From contig CAWFTU010000001.1 of the NCBI GenBank assembly GCA_963818725.1, positions 868,001-932,000 on the forward strand: DNA of 64,000 nt, written 5' to 3'. The notes below the pieces were generated by a model. That model was not told where the DNA came from and ran no database searches. It was given only the letters and a program-made list of their open reading frames with translations. Position numbers and translations under genes: made by a program. Below, piece by piece: positions 1 to 9,009 of this stretch; within the stretch, counting starts at the first letter, position 1, and the number at the start of each line of letters is the position of its first letter. The stretch comes from DATFDN01 sp963818725 (GTDB lineage Bacteria > Pseudomonadota > Alphaproteobacteria > Acetobacterales > Acetobacteraceae).

Positions 1-323
1 GCATGGGAACCGACATCCACGGCGCCGATCCCACCAAGGCCGCCGTCCGCGCCCTGCGCGACGCGCTCTGGCACAACAACCTCACCGTCGCCGAGGCCGC
101 CGGGCTGCCGGTGCATTCGATGCAGGTGGAGGTCACGATCGGCGTGCCGCGTCCCGATCGCGTGGACAAGGACGCGGTGCGCGCCGTTCTGCCGCACGGC
201 ACCGGGACGGTGCGCGTGGTCGAAGGCGGTCTCGAGATCCCCAACGAGGCGGGAACGGATTCCACGATGATTGCTCATGCCGCCGCGATCGTGCGGCTTG
301 ACCTGCCGGACAGCGCGCCATGA
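1..323 (+). CDS. Lin0512 family protein (5' partial)
   Basis: C-terminal part of a small conserved protein of unknown biochemical role. It aligns along its whole length with the next gene: both share the TKAAVRA segment near the N-terminus, then MQVEVTIGVxRP and LPHGxxTVRVVxGGL. In the complete copy about 11 residues precede this alignment, so the ATG at position 3 is an internal Met (GMGTD against GAGND) and the true start lies before the window. Its stop overlaps the next start (ATGA), so the two copies are translationally coupled. The family is recognised from memory of Lin0512-type sequences. No catalytic residues can be assigned. Confidence 0.75.
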   Translation, partial: MGTDIHGADPTKAAVRALRDALWHNNLTVAEAAGLPVHSMQVEVTIGVPRPDRVDKDAVRAVLPHGTGTVRVVEGGLEIPNEAGTDSTMIAHAAAIVRLDLPDSAP

Positions 324-670
324 AGCGCGTCATCCTGGAACTTGGCGCCGGCAACGACCTGAATGGCGGCGACTACACCAAGGCCGCGGTGCGCGCGGTG
401 CAGGACGCGATCCACCACAGCTCCCTGACCGTGATCCGCACCCTCGGGCTCGACTCGCGCGCGATGCAGGTCGAGGTCACGATTGGCGTGCAGCGCCCCG
501 AACAGGTGGATCGTGCCGCCGTGCAGGCGGCGCTTCCGCATGGCGCGGTCACGGTGCGCGTCGTGAAAGGCGGGCTTGACGTGGCCCAGGAAGACGCCGG
601 TGATGTCGCGGTGATCGCCAGCGCCGCTGTCGCGGTGCGGCTCGATGTGCCGCAAGCCGTGAAGGGCTAA
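320..670 (+). CDS. Lin0512 family protein (complete paralogue)
   Basis: A 116-residue protein starting at an ATG that overlaps the stop of the preceding paralogue. It begins MKRVILELGAGND and carries the same TKAAVRA, MQVEVTIGV and LPHG blocks as its neighbour, so the pair arose by tandem duplication. No signal peptide or membrane segment is visible. The two copies may form a hetero-oligomer, which is inference from pairing only. An alpha/beta hydrolase gene follows 15 bases downstream on the same strand and is probably in the same operon. Confidence 0.8.
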   Translation: MKRVILELGAGNDLNGGDYTKAAVRAVQDAIHHSSLTVIRTLGLDSRAMQVEVTIGVQRPEQVDRAAVQAALPHGAVTVRVVKGGLDVAQEDAGDVAVIASAAVAVRLDVPQAVKG

Positions 671-685
671 ACCGTCGAGGGACCG

Positions 686-1534
686 ATGCCACACACCTTC
701 ACCACCCAGGACCGGCCGTATCGCGAGACCCTTCAGGCCCGGCTCTTCACACCCGAAGGAACCGGCCCGTTCCCGGCCGTTATCGACATCCATGGCGGGG
801 CGTGGTGCGCGGGCGACCGGACCGATGGGCAGATCCGCAATGAAGCCCTGGCCGGCGCGGGGTTTTTCGTTGTCGCGATCAACTTCCGCCACGGCGCGGA
901 CGGCTACCCGGCGTCGCTCGCGGACATCAACTACGCCATACGCTGGGTCAAGGCGCACGCCGGGGAGCTTCGGGTTCGTCCCGATCGCGTCGGACTATCC
1001 GGGAACTCCAGCGGCGGGCACCTCGCCATGCTCGCCGCGATGCGCCCGCGCGATCCACGCTACGCCGCCATTCCGCTGCCCTCGGGCGCGGCACCGGTCG
1101 ATGCCTCGGTCGGCGCGGTCGCCATGCTATGGCCGGTCATCAATCCGCTCTCGCGCTATCGACACGCGCTCCGCGTCCGCGACAGCGCCAACCCGCCTGG
1201 CTGGGTCGGCGACATCCCGGAGCGTCACGACCGCTTCTGGCGCGACGAGGCCGCCATGGCCGAGGGCAACCCGATGCTGGCGCTGGAACGCGGTGAAGAG
1301 GTGGCTCTTCCGCCCGCGCTCTGGATTCAGGGCAGGCCCGATGACCCGCCGCACGACTACCACGATCCCGACGGCGGGTTCCCCGGCAACGAGCCGGAGC
1401 GTTTCGTCGCGCTGTACCGGCGCGCGGGCGGATCAATCGAGCTTGTCGACGTCGAGCAGGCGGCACGCGCGGGCGGGCCGACGCTCGATCACCTGGTCGC
1501 GTTCTTCACCCGCCACCTGCGGCACAGCGCCTAG
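686..1534 (+). CDS. alpha/beta hydrolase (carboxylesterase / HSL-like)
   Basis: A 282-residue alpha/beta hydrolase. The oxyanion-hole motif HGGAW lies at about residues 36-40. The nucleophile elbow GNSSGG, with Ser as nucleophile, lies near residue 110. A likely acid is in the RPDDP segment, and the catalytic His is probably in the C-terminal LDHLVAF segment. The layout fits the hormone-sensitive-lipase/carboxylesterase-like group that cleaves short-chain or aryl esters; the substrate is unknown. The ATG follows a good ribosome site (GAGGGA) and the gene probably belongs with the upstream Lin0512 pair. There is no signal peptide, so it is cytoplasmic. Confidence 0.85.
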   Translation: MPHTFTTQDRPYRETLQARLFTPEGTGPFPAVIDIHGGAWCAGDRTDGQIRNEALAGAGFFVVAINFRHGADGYPASLADINYAIRWVKAHAGELRVRPDRVGLSGNSSGGHLAMLAAMRPRDPRYAAIPLPSGAAPVDASVGAVAMLWPVINPLSRYRHALRVRDSANPPGWVGDIPERHDRFWRDEAAMAEGNPMLALERGEEVALPPALWIQGRPDDPPHDYHDPDGGFPGNEPERFVALYRRAGGSIELVDVEQAARAGGPTLDHLVAFFTRHLRHSA

Positions 1535-1555
1535 AATAGTTTCGGACGAGGGGTA

Positions 1556-1855
1556 TCACTCCCGAAGCAGCCGCTCCAGGCGCTTGCGCCCCTCCTCGAT
1601 GTGTCCCCACGGAATGTCGCCAAGCGGGAAGTGACCGCCGATGATCACGCTGAGCACGGCGTTGGCGCCTTCCAGGCGCCCGCGGTCGTGCTCGGCGCCC
1701 GTCTTGCGGAACTGTCCGATCAGCTCGTCGCGGAACGCGCACAGGTAGCGGGTCGTCTCCGAGAAGTCGTGGCCGACCTTTTGGGGGCGCTCGGCGAGCA
1801 GCTTGTCGATCAGCGCCAAGGCCCGCTCGCCCGAAGAGGCATCAGTCACGGCCAA
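1556..1855 (-). CDS. small protein of the formate dehydrogenase operon
   Basis: A 99-residue, probably soluble and largely helical protein. Its start codon lies inside the last codons of the formate dehydrogenase catalytic gene (14-base overlap), so it is almost certainly co-transcribed and translationally coupled with it. I do not recognise the family. The middle has a charged helix followed by a small hydrophobic stretch (NAVLSVIIGGHFPLGD), and the C-terminus is basic (EGRKRLERLLRE). Position suggests an accessory role in formate dehydrogenase assembly or activity. That is inference; no Fe-S or cofactor motif is present. Confidence 0.65.
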   Translation of the reverse strand: MAVTDASSGERALALIDKLLAERPQKVGHDFSETTRYLCAFRDELIGQFRKTGAEHDRGRLEGANAVLSVIIGGHFPLGDIPWGHIEEGRKRLERLLRE

Positions 1856-4800
1856 CTCCGCCCGGCTGCGGCAGCCGGCCCTTGCGCAGGTTGCAGGTCA
1901 GCGCCTTGGTGGTGTGGATGGAGGTGTTCGGGTCGCCGTGGATCGCCAGCAGCGCGTTGGCGATGTCGCCGCGCGCAAACCCATCCCATCCGTACACCCA
2001 GGGCATCCCAACCTGATGAACGGTCCGCCCGTCGATTGAGAACGGGCGCAGCCGCTCCGTGACCATCGCCTTGGCCTCGATCTCGCCGCGCGCGGTCGAG
2101 AGCACCACCCAGTCCAGGGTCCGCACGCCGTGCTCGGCCGCCAACTCCGGGGAGATCTCGACGAAAGCCTCCGGCTGCAACTCGGCGGTATGCGGCATCA
2201 CGCGCGTCGGAATACCGCCGCAATGAAGCTCGGTCAGGCGAAACGTGGTGAAGACGTATGGAAAGCGCGGATCGGCCGGATCGTGGTACTCGTTTCCAGG
2301 CCGCGGCCATAGCTTGGTTGCCGGATTGATCTGCGTCTCCGGATAGAAGGGATTGCGAACCGGGCTCTCAACGGGCTCGTAATACGTCGGCAGCGGCCCG
2401 TCTTTCAGCCCCGATGGGGAAAAGAGCTGGCATTTGCCGTCCGGCTCCATGATGAAGGGATCAGCGCCGGACAGTGCCTTCATGCCTTTCGGATGCAACC
2501 AGTAGTTCGGGCGCATGGTCGGCTTGGTCGTCTTCTCGAAATCGGGAACGTCGGTCCCGGTCCATTCGCCCTTCTGTTCGTCCCACCAGATCAGCTTCTT
2601 GCGTTCTGACCAAGGCTTCCCGTCCGGGTCAGCGGAGGCGCGGTTGTACATGGTGCGCCGATTGGCGGGCCACGCCCATGCCCAGCCGGCGTGGCTGCCC
2701 GGACCCGACGGCCCATCGGGCTTGCGCGAGCGCGCCTTGTTGTCGTGCTCGCCCTGAAAGATCCCGGTGTACATCCAACCGCCGACGGCCGTGCTGCCGT
2801 CGTCCTTGATCTCCTCGAAACTCTTCAATTGCGCACCGTCCGACAGGCGCTTGCCGTTGATCTCGCGCAGCACCGCGGCGGCATCAGGCTCGCGGATGGC
2901 GCCGCTTACGGGATAGTCCCAGGTCAATGCCTGGATCGGACGGTCGCGCTTCTCGGTGCTGGCGGAATACATCGCCTTCAAGCGCCGGCCGAGATGATAG
3001 ACGAACCAGGTCTCCGAACGGCTGTCGCCGGGCGGGGTGCAGACCTTGTCGTGCCATTGCACCAGCCGGCTGGTGTTGGTGAGGGTGCCTTCCTTCTCCG
3101 CCGCCACCGCGCTCGGCAGGAAAAAGATCTCGGTGCCGACGTCCTCGGGCCGCAACGCGCCTCGCTGCACCAGCCGGCCTTTCTGCCAGAAATCCGCTGT
3201 CTCCGTCATTGCAAAGTCGCGGACCACGAGCCATTCGAGCTTGGAGAGGCCGCGTTCCACGAGATCGGAGTTCACGGCGCCGACCGCCGGGTTCTGGCCC
3301 AGGATGAACTGGCCTTTCACCACTCCGTCGGTCATCGCCAGGGTCATCGGCAACTGCGAGTGATCCCCGGTCATCTTGGGGAGGAAGTCGTAGCAATAGC
3401 CGTTCGCTGAACTTGCCTGCTCCCCGTACCAAGCCTTGAGCAGACTCACCATGTATTTGGGCAGGTTATTCCACCACCCGGTTGGCGGCGTCTCCGTCTC
3501 CAAGTACTGCTCGAGCGAATGGTGGTCCTTCAACGCATGCGGCTGCATCAGGTAGGTGGGCAGCATGTTCCAGAGCGTCGGGATGTCGGTGCTGCCCTGG
3601 ATGCTGCAATGGCCACGCAGCGCCATGATCCCGCCGCCCGGACGGCCCGCATTGCCGAGCAGCCCTTGAATGATGGACGCGGCGCGGATGATCTGCACGC
3701 CATAGGAGTGGTGCGTCCAGCCAACCGCGTAGCAGAAGGCGCCGGTGCGCTCGCGCCCCGCGTTGCGCGCGATCGCGTCGGCCACGCGCAGGAAGGTCTC
3801 CTTCGGGCAGCCCGTCGTGCGCTCCACCATCTCCGGCGTGTAGCGCGAGAAGTGCCGGCGCATGATTTGATACACGCAGTTTGGATGCTGAAGCGTCGGA
3901 TCGCTCGGCGGCGGGTGCTTCGAAAACTCCTGCATGCCTTCCTGGGCGTTCTTCTCTTCCAGCGCGGGCGTGTGTTCGGCGATCGCGGCGGCGACCACTT
4001 CACCTTTGTACTGCCACGTGTCGGTTTTGTAGTCGGCGTTCTCGGGATGGAAGCCCGAGAACACCCCGCCCGTCTCCTCCGGGTCGCGATAGCCTTCCTC
4101 GATGATGACGGCGATGTTGGTGTAGGCCATCACCCAGTCACGGAACCAGAGATCGTTTTCCAGAATGTGATGGATGATCCCGCCCAGGAACGCGATGTCG
4201 GTGCCCGAGCGGATGGGCGCGTGGATGTTGGCCAGCGCCGAGGTCCGGGTGAAGCGCGGGTCGACATGGATGACCGTCGCGCCCCGCGCCTGCGCCTCGA
4301 TCACGAAGCGGAAGGCCACGGGATGGTTCTCCGCCATGTTCGATCCCATGACGGTGATGACGTCGCTATTGGCCAAATCCCACAGCGCCATGGTGGCCGC
4401 GCCGCGCCCGAAGGTGGCCCCCAAACTGGGGACCGAGGAGGAGTGTCAGATTCGCGCCTGGTTTTCGATGTTCACCATTCCCAGGCCGCCGCCGAACAGC
4501 TTCTTCATCAAGTAGTTTTCTTCGTTGTCCAGCGTGGCGCCGCCAAGCGAGCCGAGGCCGAGCGTGTGGTTGATCAAGGTGCCGTCGGCGAGGGTCTCGA
4601 CAAAGGTCTCGTCACGAGTGCGCTTCACCCGCTCGGCGATGCGGTCCATCGCCCATTCCAGCGGGCGCGGCTCCCAGTGGTCCGAATGCGGGGCGCGATA
4701 GAGCACCTGGTTGATCCGCGCCGGGCTCAGCATCATGCCGAGCGTGCCGGCGCCCTTGGGGCAGAGCGTTCCCTGGTTCACCGGGCTGCGCGGATCGCCC

Positions 4801-5039
4801 TCGACGTGGATCGGCTTGCCGTTCTTAGCGTAGACGAGCTGCGCGCAGCCGACGGCGCAGAACGGGCAGATCGAGGTGCCAACGCGGTCCGCCTCCTCCA
4901 GTCGGGGACGCAGCGCCTTTGACGTAGTGCTCTTCGCCGCCTCGGCCATGACGTTCTCGCCCCGCATCTGGCGGGGTAGCGTCCAGTCCTGAAGGAACCC
5001 GGACACCCGTTCCGTCATCGTGCGGCGGATCTTTTTCAT
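1842..5039 (-). CDS. formate dehydrogenase catalytic subunit, selenocysteine-containing
   Basis: Molybdenum/tungsten bis-MGD formate dehydrogenase of the FdnG/FdoG type, oxidising formate to CO2. About 1065 residues if the in-frame TGA at 4446-4448 is read as selenocysteine (codon 198; E. coli FdnG has Sec at 196). Immediately before the TGA is NIENQARI and immediately after is His, the family's VDNQARVU-H context, continuing into GATFGRGA. An N-terminal 4Fe-4S site is visible (CPFCAVGC, then LCPKGAG). The ATG at 5039 has GAGG about 8 bases upstream; an upstream in-frame Met at 5087 lacks a good site. No Tat signal is visible, unlike FdnG, so location is uncertain. It is divergent from the Fe-S and membrane subunit genes. 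Confidence 0.93.
4416..4448 (-). promoter_or_regulatory. UGA selenocysteine codon plus SECIS-like hairpin
   Basis: The UGA is followed in the mRNA by 11 bases and then a 7-bp stem, GGUCCCC / GGGGGCC, closing a 5-base loop AGUUU (4416-4434 on the complement). Spacing and stem position match the E. coli fdhF element, where a hairpin with a GU-containing apical loop begins 11 bases after UGA and binds SelB. Seen directly: the stem, the loop and the spacing. Known: bacterial SECIS elements lie inside the coding region just after UGA. Inferred: SelB recognition. No selA, selB or tRNA-Sec gene lies in this window. Confidence 0.88.
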
Positions 5040-5159
5040 CAGCGGCGCCTCAAGGCTGTGGGTCGGCGCCGCTGCAACGCCTCGCACCTGGAAGCGGTTG
5101 CAGCCGGGGAACCAAAGCCGCGCCGGATGCTTTCAGCCACGCCAGGGCAGAGGGCGCGC

Positions 5160-5384
5160 ATGGAATCCATGGAGGGGATCATCACCATCGTCCAGGAGGG
5201 ACGCTTTCAGCTTTGCGATGCCGACGGCGTGAGTCACCAGTTCGAGCTGTCGCACAAGGCAGCGGTGGAGCCGGCGCAACTGCCGCCACTGCAAAGCGAG
5301 CAGGCGCACGTGCGCGTGACGTACGAGCCTGGAGAGAACGTGATCGGCTTCATCGTCCGCTCGATCGAGCGCCTGGACCAGTAA
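5160..5384 (+). CDS. small conserved protein upstream of formate dehydrogenase beta subunit
   Basis: A 74-residue beta-rich small protein beginning MESMEGIITIVQ; an internal Met (MEGIITIVQ) is an alternative start. It has no cysteines, no signal peptide and no membrane segment. It ends 15 bases before the Fe-S subunit gene, so it is the first gene of the divergent fdh operon. The fold (short strands, an HVRVTYEPGENVIGFI-like end) resembles small OB/SH3-like proteins, but I cannot name the family. A role as accessory or regulatory factor for formate oxidation is inferred from location alone. Confidence 0.7.
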   Translation: MESMEGIITIVQEGRFQLCDADGVSHQFELSHKAAVEPAQLPPLQSEQAHVRVTYEPGENVIGFIVRSIERLDQ

Positions 5385-5399
5385 CGAAGGCCCCCGCTC

Positions 5400-6284
5400 A
5401 TGGACATGCACCCGCGCGCGCTGGAATACCCCGAGTTCAGCCTCGACCGGATGATTCGCGACGAATCCGAGCTGACGGCCGGGGTGAGGATCGAGGCCGG
5501 TCGGCATTATGGCTTCTTCACCGACACCACGCTCTGCATCGGCTGCAAGGCGTGCGAGGTGGCGTGCAAGGAGTGGAACAACCTGCCCGCCGACGAGCTG
5601 CACCTGACCGGGAACAGCTACGACAACACCGGCCGGCTCTCGGCCCACACGTGGCGGCACGTCAACTTCATCGAGCGTTCGGTGCGCGACACCGTCCAGA
5701 CGCCTTTCCAGAGCGGCTGGCTGATGATGAGCGACGTGTGCAAGCACTGTCACAACGCGCCGTGCTTGGAAGCTTGTCCCACGGGAGCGCTGTTCTACAC
5801 CGAGTTCCATACGGTGGTCGTGCAGCAGGACATCTGCAACGGTTGCGGCATGTGCCAGCCCGCCTGCCCGTTCGGCGTGATCGATGTCAGCCTGTCTGAC
5901 GGCAAGGCGCACAAATGCACGCTCTGCTACGACCGGTTGAAGGGCGGGCTGGAGCCAGCGTGCGCGAAGTCCTGCCCGACCAATTCGATCCAGTTCGGTG
6001 AGGTGCCGGAGCTGATCCTGCGGGCCGAGAAGCGAGTCCAGGCGCTGCGTCAGGCCGGTGTGGACGGCGCGTACCTGTACGGCACGCCCGGCGCGCCGGG
6101 CGCCACGGGCGGGCTCGATCACCTGCACGCCTTCTTCCTGCTCACCGACCGGCCGGAGGTGTACAACCTGCCGCCAGCGCCGACCCGCCCCGCGAACCGC
6201 GTCCTGCCAAGTCTTGCCGCCGGGCTGGCGGCGGTCGCGGGCCTTGCGGTTGCCGCGCTGGCCACCTTCACCCGCAACGCTTGA
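5400..6284 (+). CDS. formate dehydrogenase iron-sulfur (beta) subunit
   Basis: A 294-residue ferredoxin-type electron-transfer subunit. Four cysteine clusters are visible in order: CIGCKACEVAC (about residues 45-55), CKHCHNAPCLEAC (about 117-130), CNGCGMCQPAC (about 147-158) and CTLC...CAKSC (about 175-197), giving four 4Fe-4S centres as in FdnH. The C-terminal stretch around residues 268-290 is a single hydrophobic helix that would anchor the subunit in the membrane. It passes electrons from the catalytic subunit, encoded divergently, to the NrfD-like subunit encoded 12 bases downstream. Confidence 0.93.
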   Translation: MDMHPRALEYPEFSLDRMIRDESELTAGVRIEAGRHYGFFTDTTLCIGCKACEVACKEWNNLPADELHLTGNSYDNTGRLSAHTWRHVNFIERSVRDTVQTPFQSGWLMMSDVCKHCHNAPCLEACPTGALFYTEFHTVVVQQDICNGCGMCQPACPFGVIDVSLSDGKAHKCTLCYDRLKGGLEPACAKSCPTNSIQFGEVPELILRAEKRVQALRQAGVDGAYLYGTPGAPGATGGLDHLHAFFLLTDRPEVYNLPPAPTRPANRVLPSLAAGLAAVAGLAVAALATFTRNA

Positions 6285-6296
6285 GGCGCGACGACC

Positions 6297-7280
6297 ATGC
6301 CTGACGATGCCGGCCTTCACTCCTCGCACGGCGGGTGGGACGGAACGACCTATTACGGCCGCGAGCAGGTCAAGGCGGCGCCGTTCAACAATTGGCTGGT
6401 GGGCGGCTACATCTTCCTCGCCGGCATGTCAGGGGGCGCGATGCTGCTCTCGACGCTGCTCGACCTCGTGCGCGGCCGCGACGCCGAGCGCGCCGTGGGG
6501 CGCGGCCGCGCCCTGTCGGTGATCGCGCCCACGCTGGGCACCGCCTTGCTGATCGGCGACCTGCACACGCCGAAGCGCTTCTACAACATGCTGCGGTTGT
6601 TCAAGAGGACAGCGCCGATGTCCATCGGTAGCTGGATCCTGGTGGCCTTCGGCGTCTTCAGCACGCTGACCGCCGGGACGCACGCCCTGGCCTCGCGCGT
6701 CCCCGGCCTGCGGTGGATGCGCGGGCTGGCGCGCGTGGCGCAGGTGCCGGCGGCAGCGAGCGGGGCGGGGATCGCGACTTACACCGCGTCCCTGCTGTCG
6801 GCGACCAGCACGCCGCTCTGGGCCGCCGCGCCCCGCGCGACGGCGATCCGCTTCGGGGCCTCCTCGATCGCGGCGGGCGCGGCGGCGCTGTCCCTGGGAG
6901 AGGGGCGCGGGAGCCGCCTGGGACGGGATCTGGACAAGATCGCGGTGACGGCGCTGGCGCTGGAACTGGCGGCGACGCTGTCGGCCGATGAGCAGTACCG
7001 CCGCAAGGGCGTCGCCGGCGCCCTGGAGACATTGCCCGGCATGATCGAGGAGCTGGGGGCGGACGGCATGGGCACGGTGCTGCCACTGGGGCTGCACGCC
7101 GCCTCGCTCCTGCTGCTGCCGCGCCGCTCGCGCGCGCTGTCGGGTCTGGCGTCGCTGGCGACACTCGCCGGCAGCGCCATCCTGCGCATCGCGATCATGG
7201 CGGCGGGCGATGAATCGGCGCTGCGGCCGGAGATCAGCCTGCGGTTCGCGCAGCCGGAGAATTTGCCGAAGCACGTATAG
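6297..7280 (+). CDS. NrfD/PsrC-type membrane quinone reductase subunit
   Basis: A 327-residue polytopic membrane protein with at least eight hydrophobic helices. N-terminal features are typical of NrfD/PsrC: FNNWLVGGYIFLAGMSGGA, then GDLHTPKRFYNMLR, whose charged residues line the quinone site in the family, then SIGSWIL. It lacks the haem-ligating pattern of the FdnI cytochrome b, so this enzyme couples to the quinone pool through an NrfD-type anchor. It is the third gene of the plus-strand fdh operon. Confidence 0.88.
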   Translation: MPDDAGLHSSHGGWDGTTYYGREQVKAAPFNNWLVGGYIFLAGMSGGAMLLSTLLDLVRGRDAERAVGRGRALSVIAPTLGTALLIGDLHTPKRFYNMLRLFKRTAPMSIGSWILVAFGVFSTLTAGTHALASRVPGLRWMRGLARVAQVPAAASGAGIATYTASLLSATSTPLWAAAPRATAIRFGASSIAAGAAALSLGEGRGSRLGRDLDKIAVTALALELAATLSADEQYRRKGVAGALETLPGMIEELGADGMGTVLPLGLHAASLLLLPRRSRALSGLASLATLAGSAILRIAIMAAGDESALRPEISLRFAQPENLPKHV

Positions 7281-7555
7281 GACGCGGATCGGAGCTTTCG
7301 AAACCGGGTCGCGTGGGCAACGCGCCTGTTCGGACGCGGCAGGCGTGACTCAAAGCCGGTCTCCGGAGGGGGGACTGGCAATGATCCGAGAAGTATATCA
7401 TACGATTGGAGACGAACCGCCCGGTCGGGTGGATTCTAAAGCTCAGTTAATCCGGATGCGACTTGACATGACCGTCCGGTCCGGTGAACTCTGAAGCTTA
7501 GTTAATCTGTTCTAGGGTACTCACGAGTTTTATCTCGTATGCACAAGGCAGAAAT
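7281..7555 (+). repeat. intergenic region with two imperfect direct repeats upstream of fumC
   Basis: About 275 bases between the nrfD-like gene and fumC. Two related copies lie about 56 bases apart. The first (about 7410-7454) contains CGGTCGGGTGGATTCTAAAG then CTCAGTTAATCCG. The second (about 7468-7509) contains CGGTCCGGTGAACTCTGAAG then CTTAGTTAATCTG. A short hairpin (ACGAG/CTCGT, loop TTTTAT) sits at about 7523-7538, just before the fumC ribosome site. The repeats could be operator sites, a duplicated promoter or remnants of a mobile end. A 37-codon reading frame at 7381-7494 crosses the repeats and is not credible as a gene. Confidence 0.5.
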
Positions 7556-8959
7556 ATGACAGGCACGCGCGTGGAGGCCGATAGCCTCGGCACTGTCGAG
7601 GTTCCCGCGGACCGGTTGTGGGGCGCGCAGACGCAGCGCTCGTTGCAGCATTTCAGCATCGGCGCGGACCTCATCCCGCGCGAGATGATCACCGCCTATG
7701 CCGTCCTGAAGAAGGCGGCCGCAAGCGCCAACCATGAAAGCGGGCGCCTGGACGACACGCGCTACCCTCTGATCGTGCAGGTCTGCGACGAAATCCTCGC
7801 GGGAGAGCATCGTGACATGTTCCCGCTCCACGTCTGGATGACGGGCAGCGGCACCCAGTTCAACATGAATGTCAACGAGGTGATCTCGAACCGCTGCTGC
7901 CAGATCGCCGGCACACCACTCGGCAGCAAGGCGCCGGTGCATCCGAACGACCACGTCAACATGGCGCAGTCATCCAACAATTCCTTTCCCTCGGCCATGA
8001 ACATCGCGGCGGCCGTGAACGTGACGCAGCGGCTGGTCCCCGCCGTACGCGCGCTGCACGATGCGATCGCGGCCAAGGCCCGGTCCTGGGACGACATCAT
8101 CAAGATCGGCCGCACCCACATGCAGGATGCGACACCGATGACGCTGGGCCAGGAATGGTCTGGCTACGCCGGCATGCTGGCGGACGACTTGGAGCGGATC
8201 GAGGACGCGCTGAAAGGTGTCTATCGCCTCGCCCTCGGCGGCACGGCGGTGGGCACCGGCATCAACTCGGCCCCCGGCTTCGCCGAGGCCGCCGCCGCCG
8301 GCATCGCGCGGCTGACCGGGCTGCCGTTCGAGACCGCGCCTAACAAATTCGCCGTGCAGGGCGCCCACGACGCGCTGGTGCAGCTCTCGGGAACGCTGCG
8401 CACGCTGGCCGTCTCCCTCTACAAGATCGCCAATGACATACGCCTGATGTCGTGCGGTCCGCGCGCCGGCTTCGCCGAGCTGAACATCCCCGAGAACGAG
8501 CCCGGCTCCTCGATCATGCCCGGAAAGGTCAACCCGACGCAGGCCGAGGCCCTGACGATGATCGCCGCGCAGGTGATGGCGAACGACGTCGCCGTGGGCT
8601 TCGGGGGCGCCGGCGGCTACCTCGAGATGAACGTCTACAAGCCGTTGCTGATCTACAACATCACCCACTCGATCACCCTTCTAACTGATGGTTGCACGAA
8701 CTTCCGCACCTTCCTGGTGGAAGGCACGCAGCCGAACCGCAAGAAGATCGCCGAATATGTTGAGCGCTCGCTGATGCTGGTGACTGCCTTAGCGCCAGTG
8801 ATCGGCTACGACAAGGCGTCTCGCATCGCCCACCACGCAGCGGATAACGACCTGACCCTGAAGCAGGCCGCCCTCGCGCTCGGATTGGTGACCGAGGCCG
8901 AGTTCGACCAGATCGTCGATCCGGCGAAGATGGTCAAGCCTTACGTCGCCGCACAATAG
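7556..8959 (+). CDS. fumC: class II fumarate hydratase
   Basis: A 467-residue iron-independent fumarase interconverting fumarate and L-malate in the TCA cycle. The superfamily signature GSSIMPGKVNPTQ is present near residue 318. Other conserved blocks are MTGSGTQFNMNVNEV, RTHMQDATPMTLGQEWSGY and the NSFPSAMNIA segment. Length equals E. coli FumC (467). The start has AAGG upstream and follows the repeat region. The NAD-malic enzyme gene lies 50 bases downstream on the same strand, so the pair can take fumarate to malate to pyruvate. Confidence 0.96.
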   Translation: MTGTRVEADSLGTVEVPADRLWGAQTQRSLQHFSIGADLIPREMITAYAVLKKAAASANHESGRLDDTRYPLIVQVCDEILAGEHRDMFPLHVWMTGSGTQFNMNVNEVISNRCCQIAGTPLGSKAPVHPNDHVNMAQSSNNSFPSAMNIAAAVNVTQRLVPAVRALHDAIAAKARSWDDIIKIGRTHMQDATPMTLGQEWSGYAGMLADDLERIEDALKGVYRLALGGTAVGTGINSAPGFAEAAAAGIARLTGLPFETAPNKFAVQGAHDALVQLSGTLRTLAVSLYKIANDIRLMSCGPRAGFAELNIPENEPGSSIMPGKVNPTQAEALTMIAAQVMANDVAVGFGGAGGYLEMNVYKPLLIYNITHSITLLTDGCTNFRTFLVEGTQPNRKKIAEYVERSLMLVTALAPVIGYDKASRIAHHAADNDLTLKQAALALGLVTEAEFDQIVDPAKMVKPYVAAQ

Positions 8960-9009
8960 GCCACGCGTCGCGGCCCAGCACCGCAACACCCAGCGGAGAA
9001 ACCCGACCC

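Noticed and set aside
3519..4922. 467-codon open frame on the plus strand opposite the formate dehydrogenase gene
   Set aside because: It is an antisense shadow of high-GC coding DNA; the complementary strand carries a full FdnG-type protein with all motifs.
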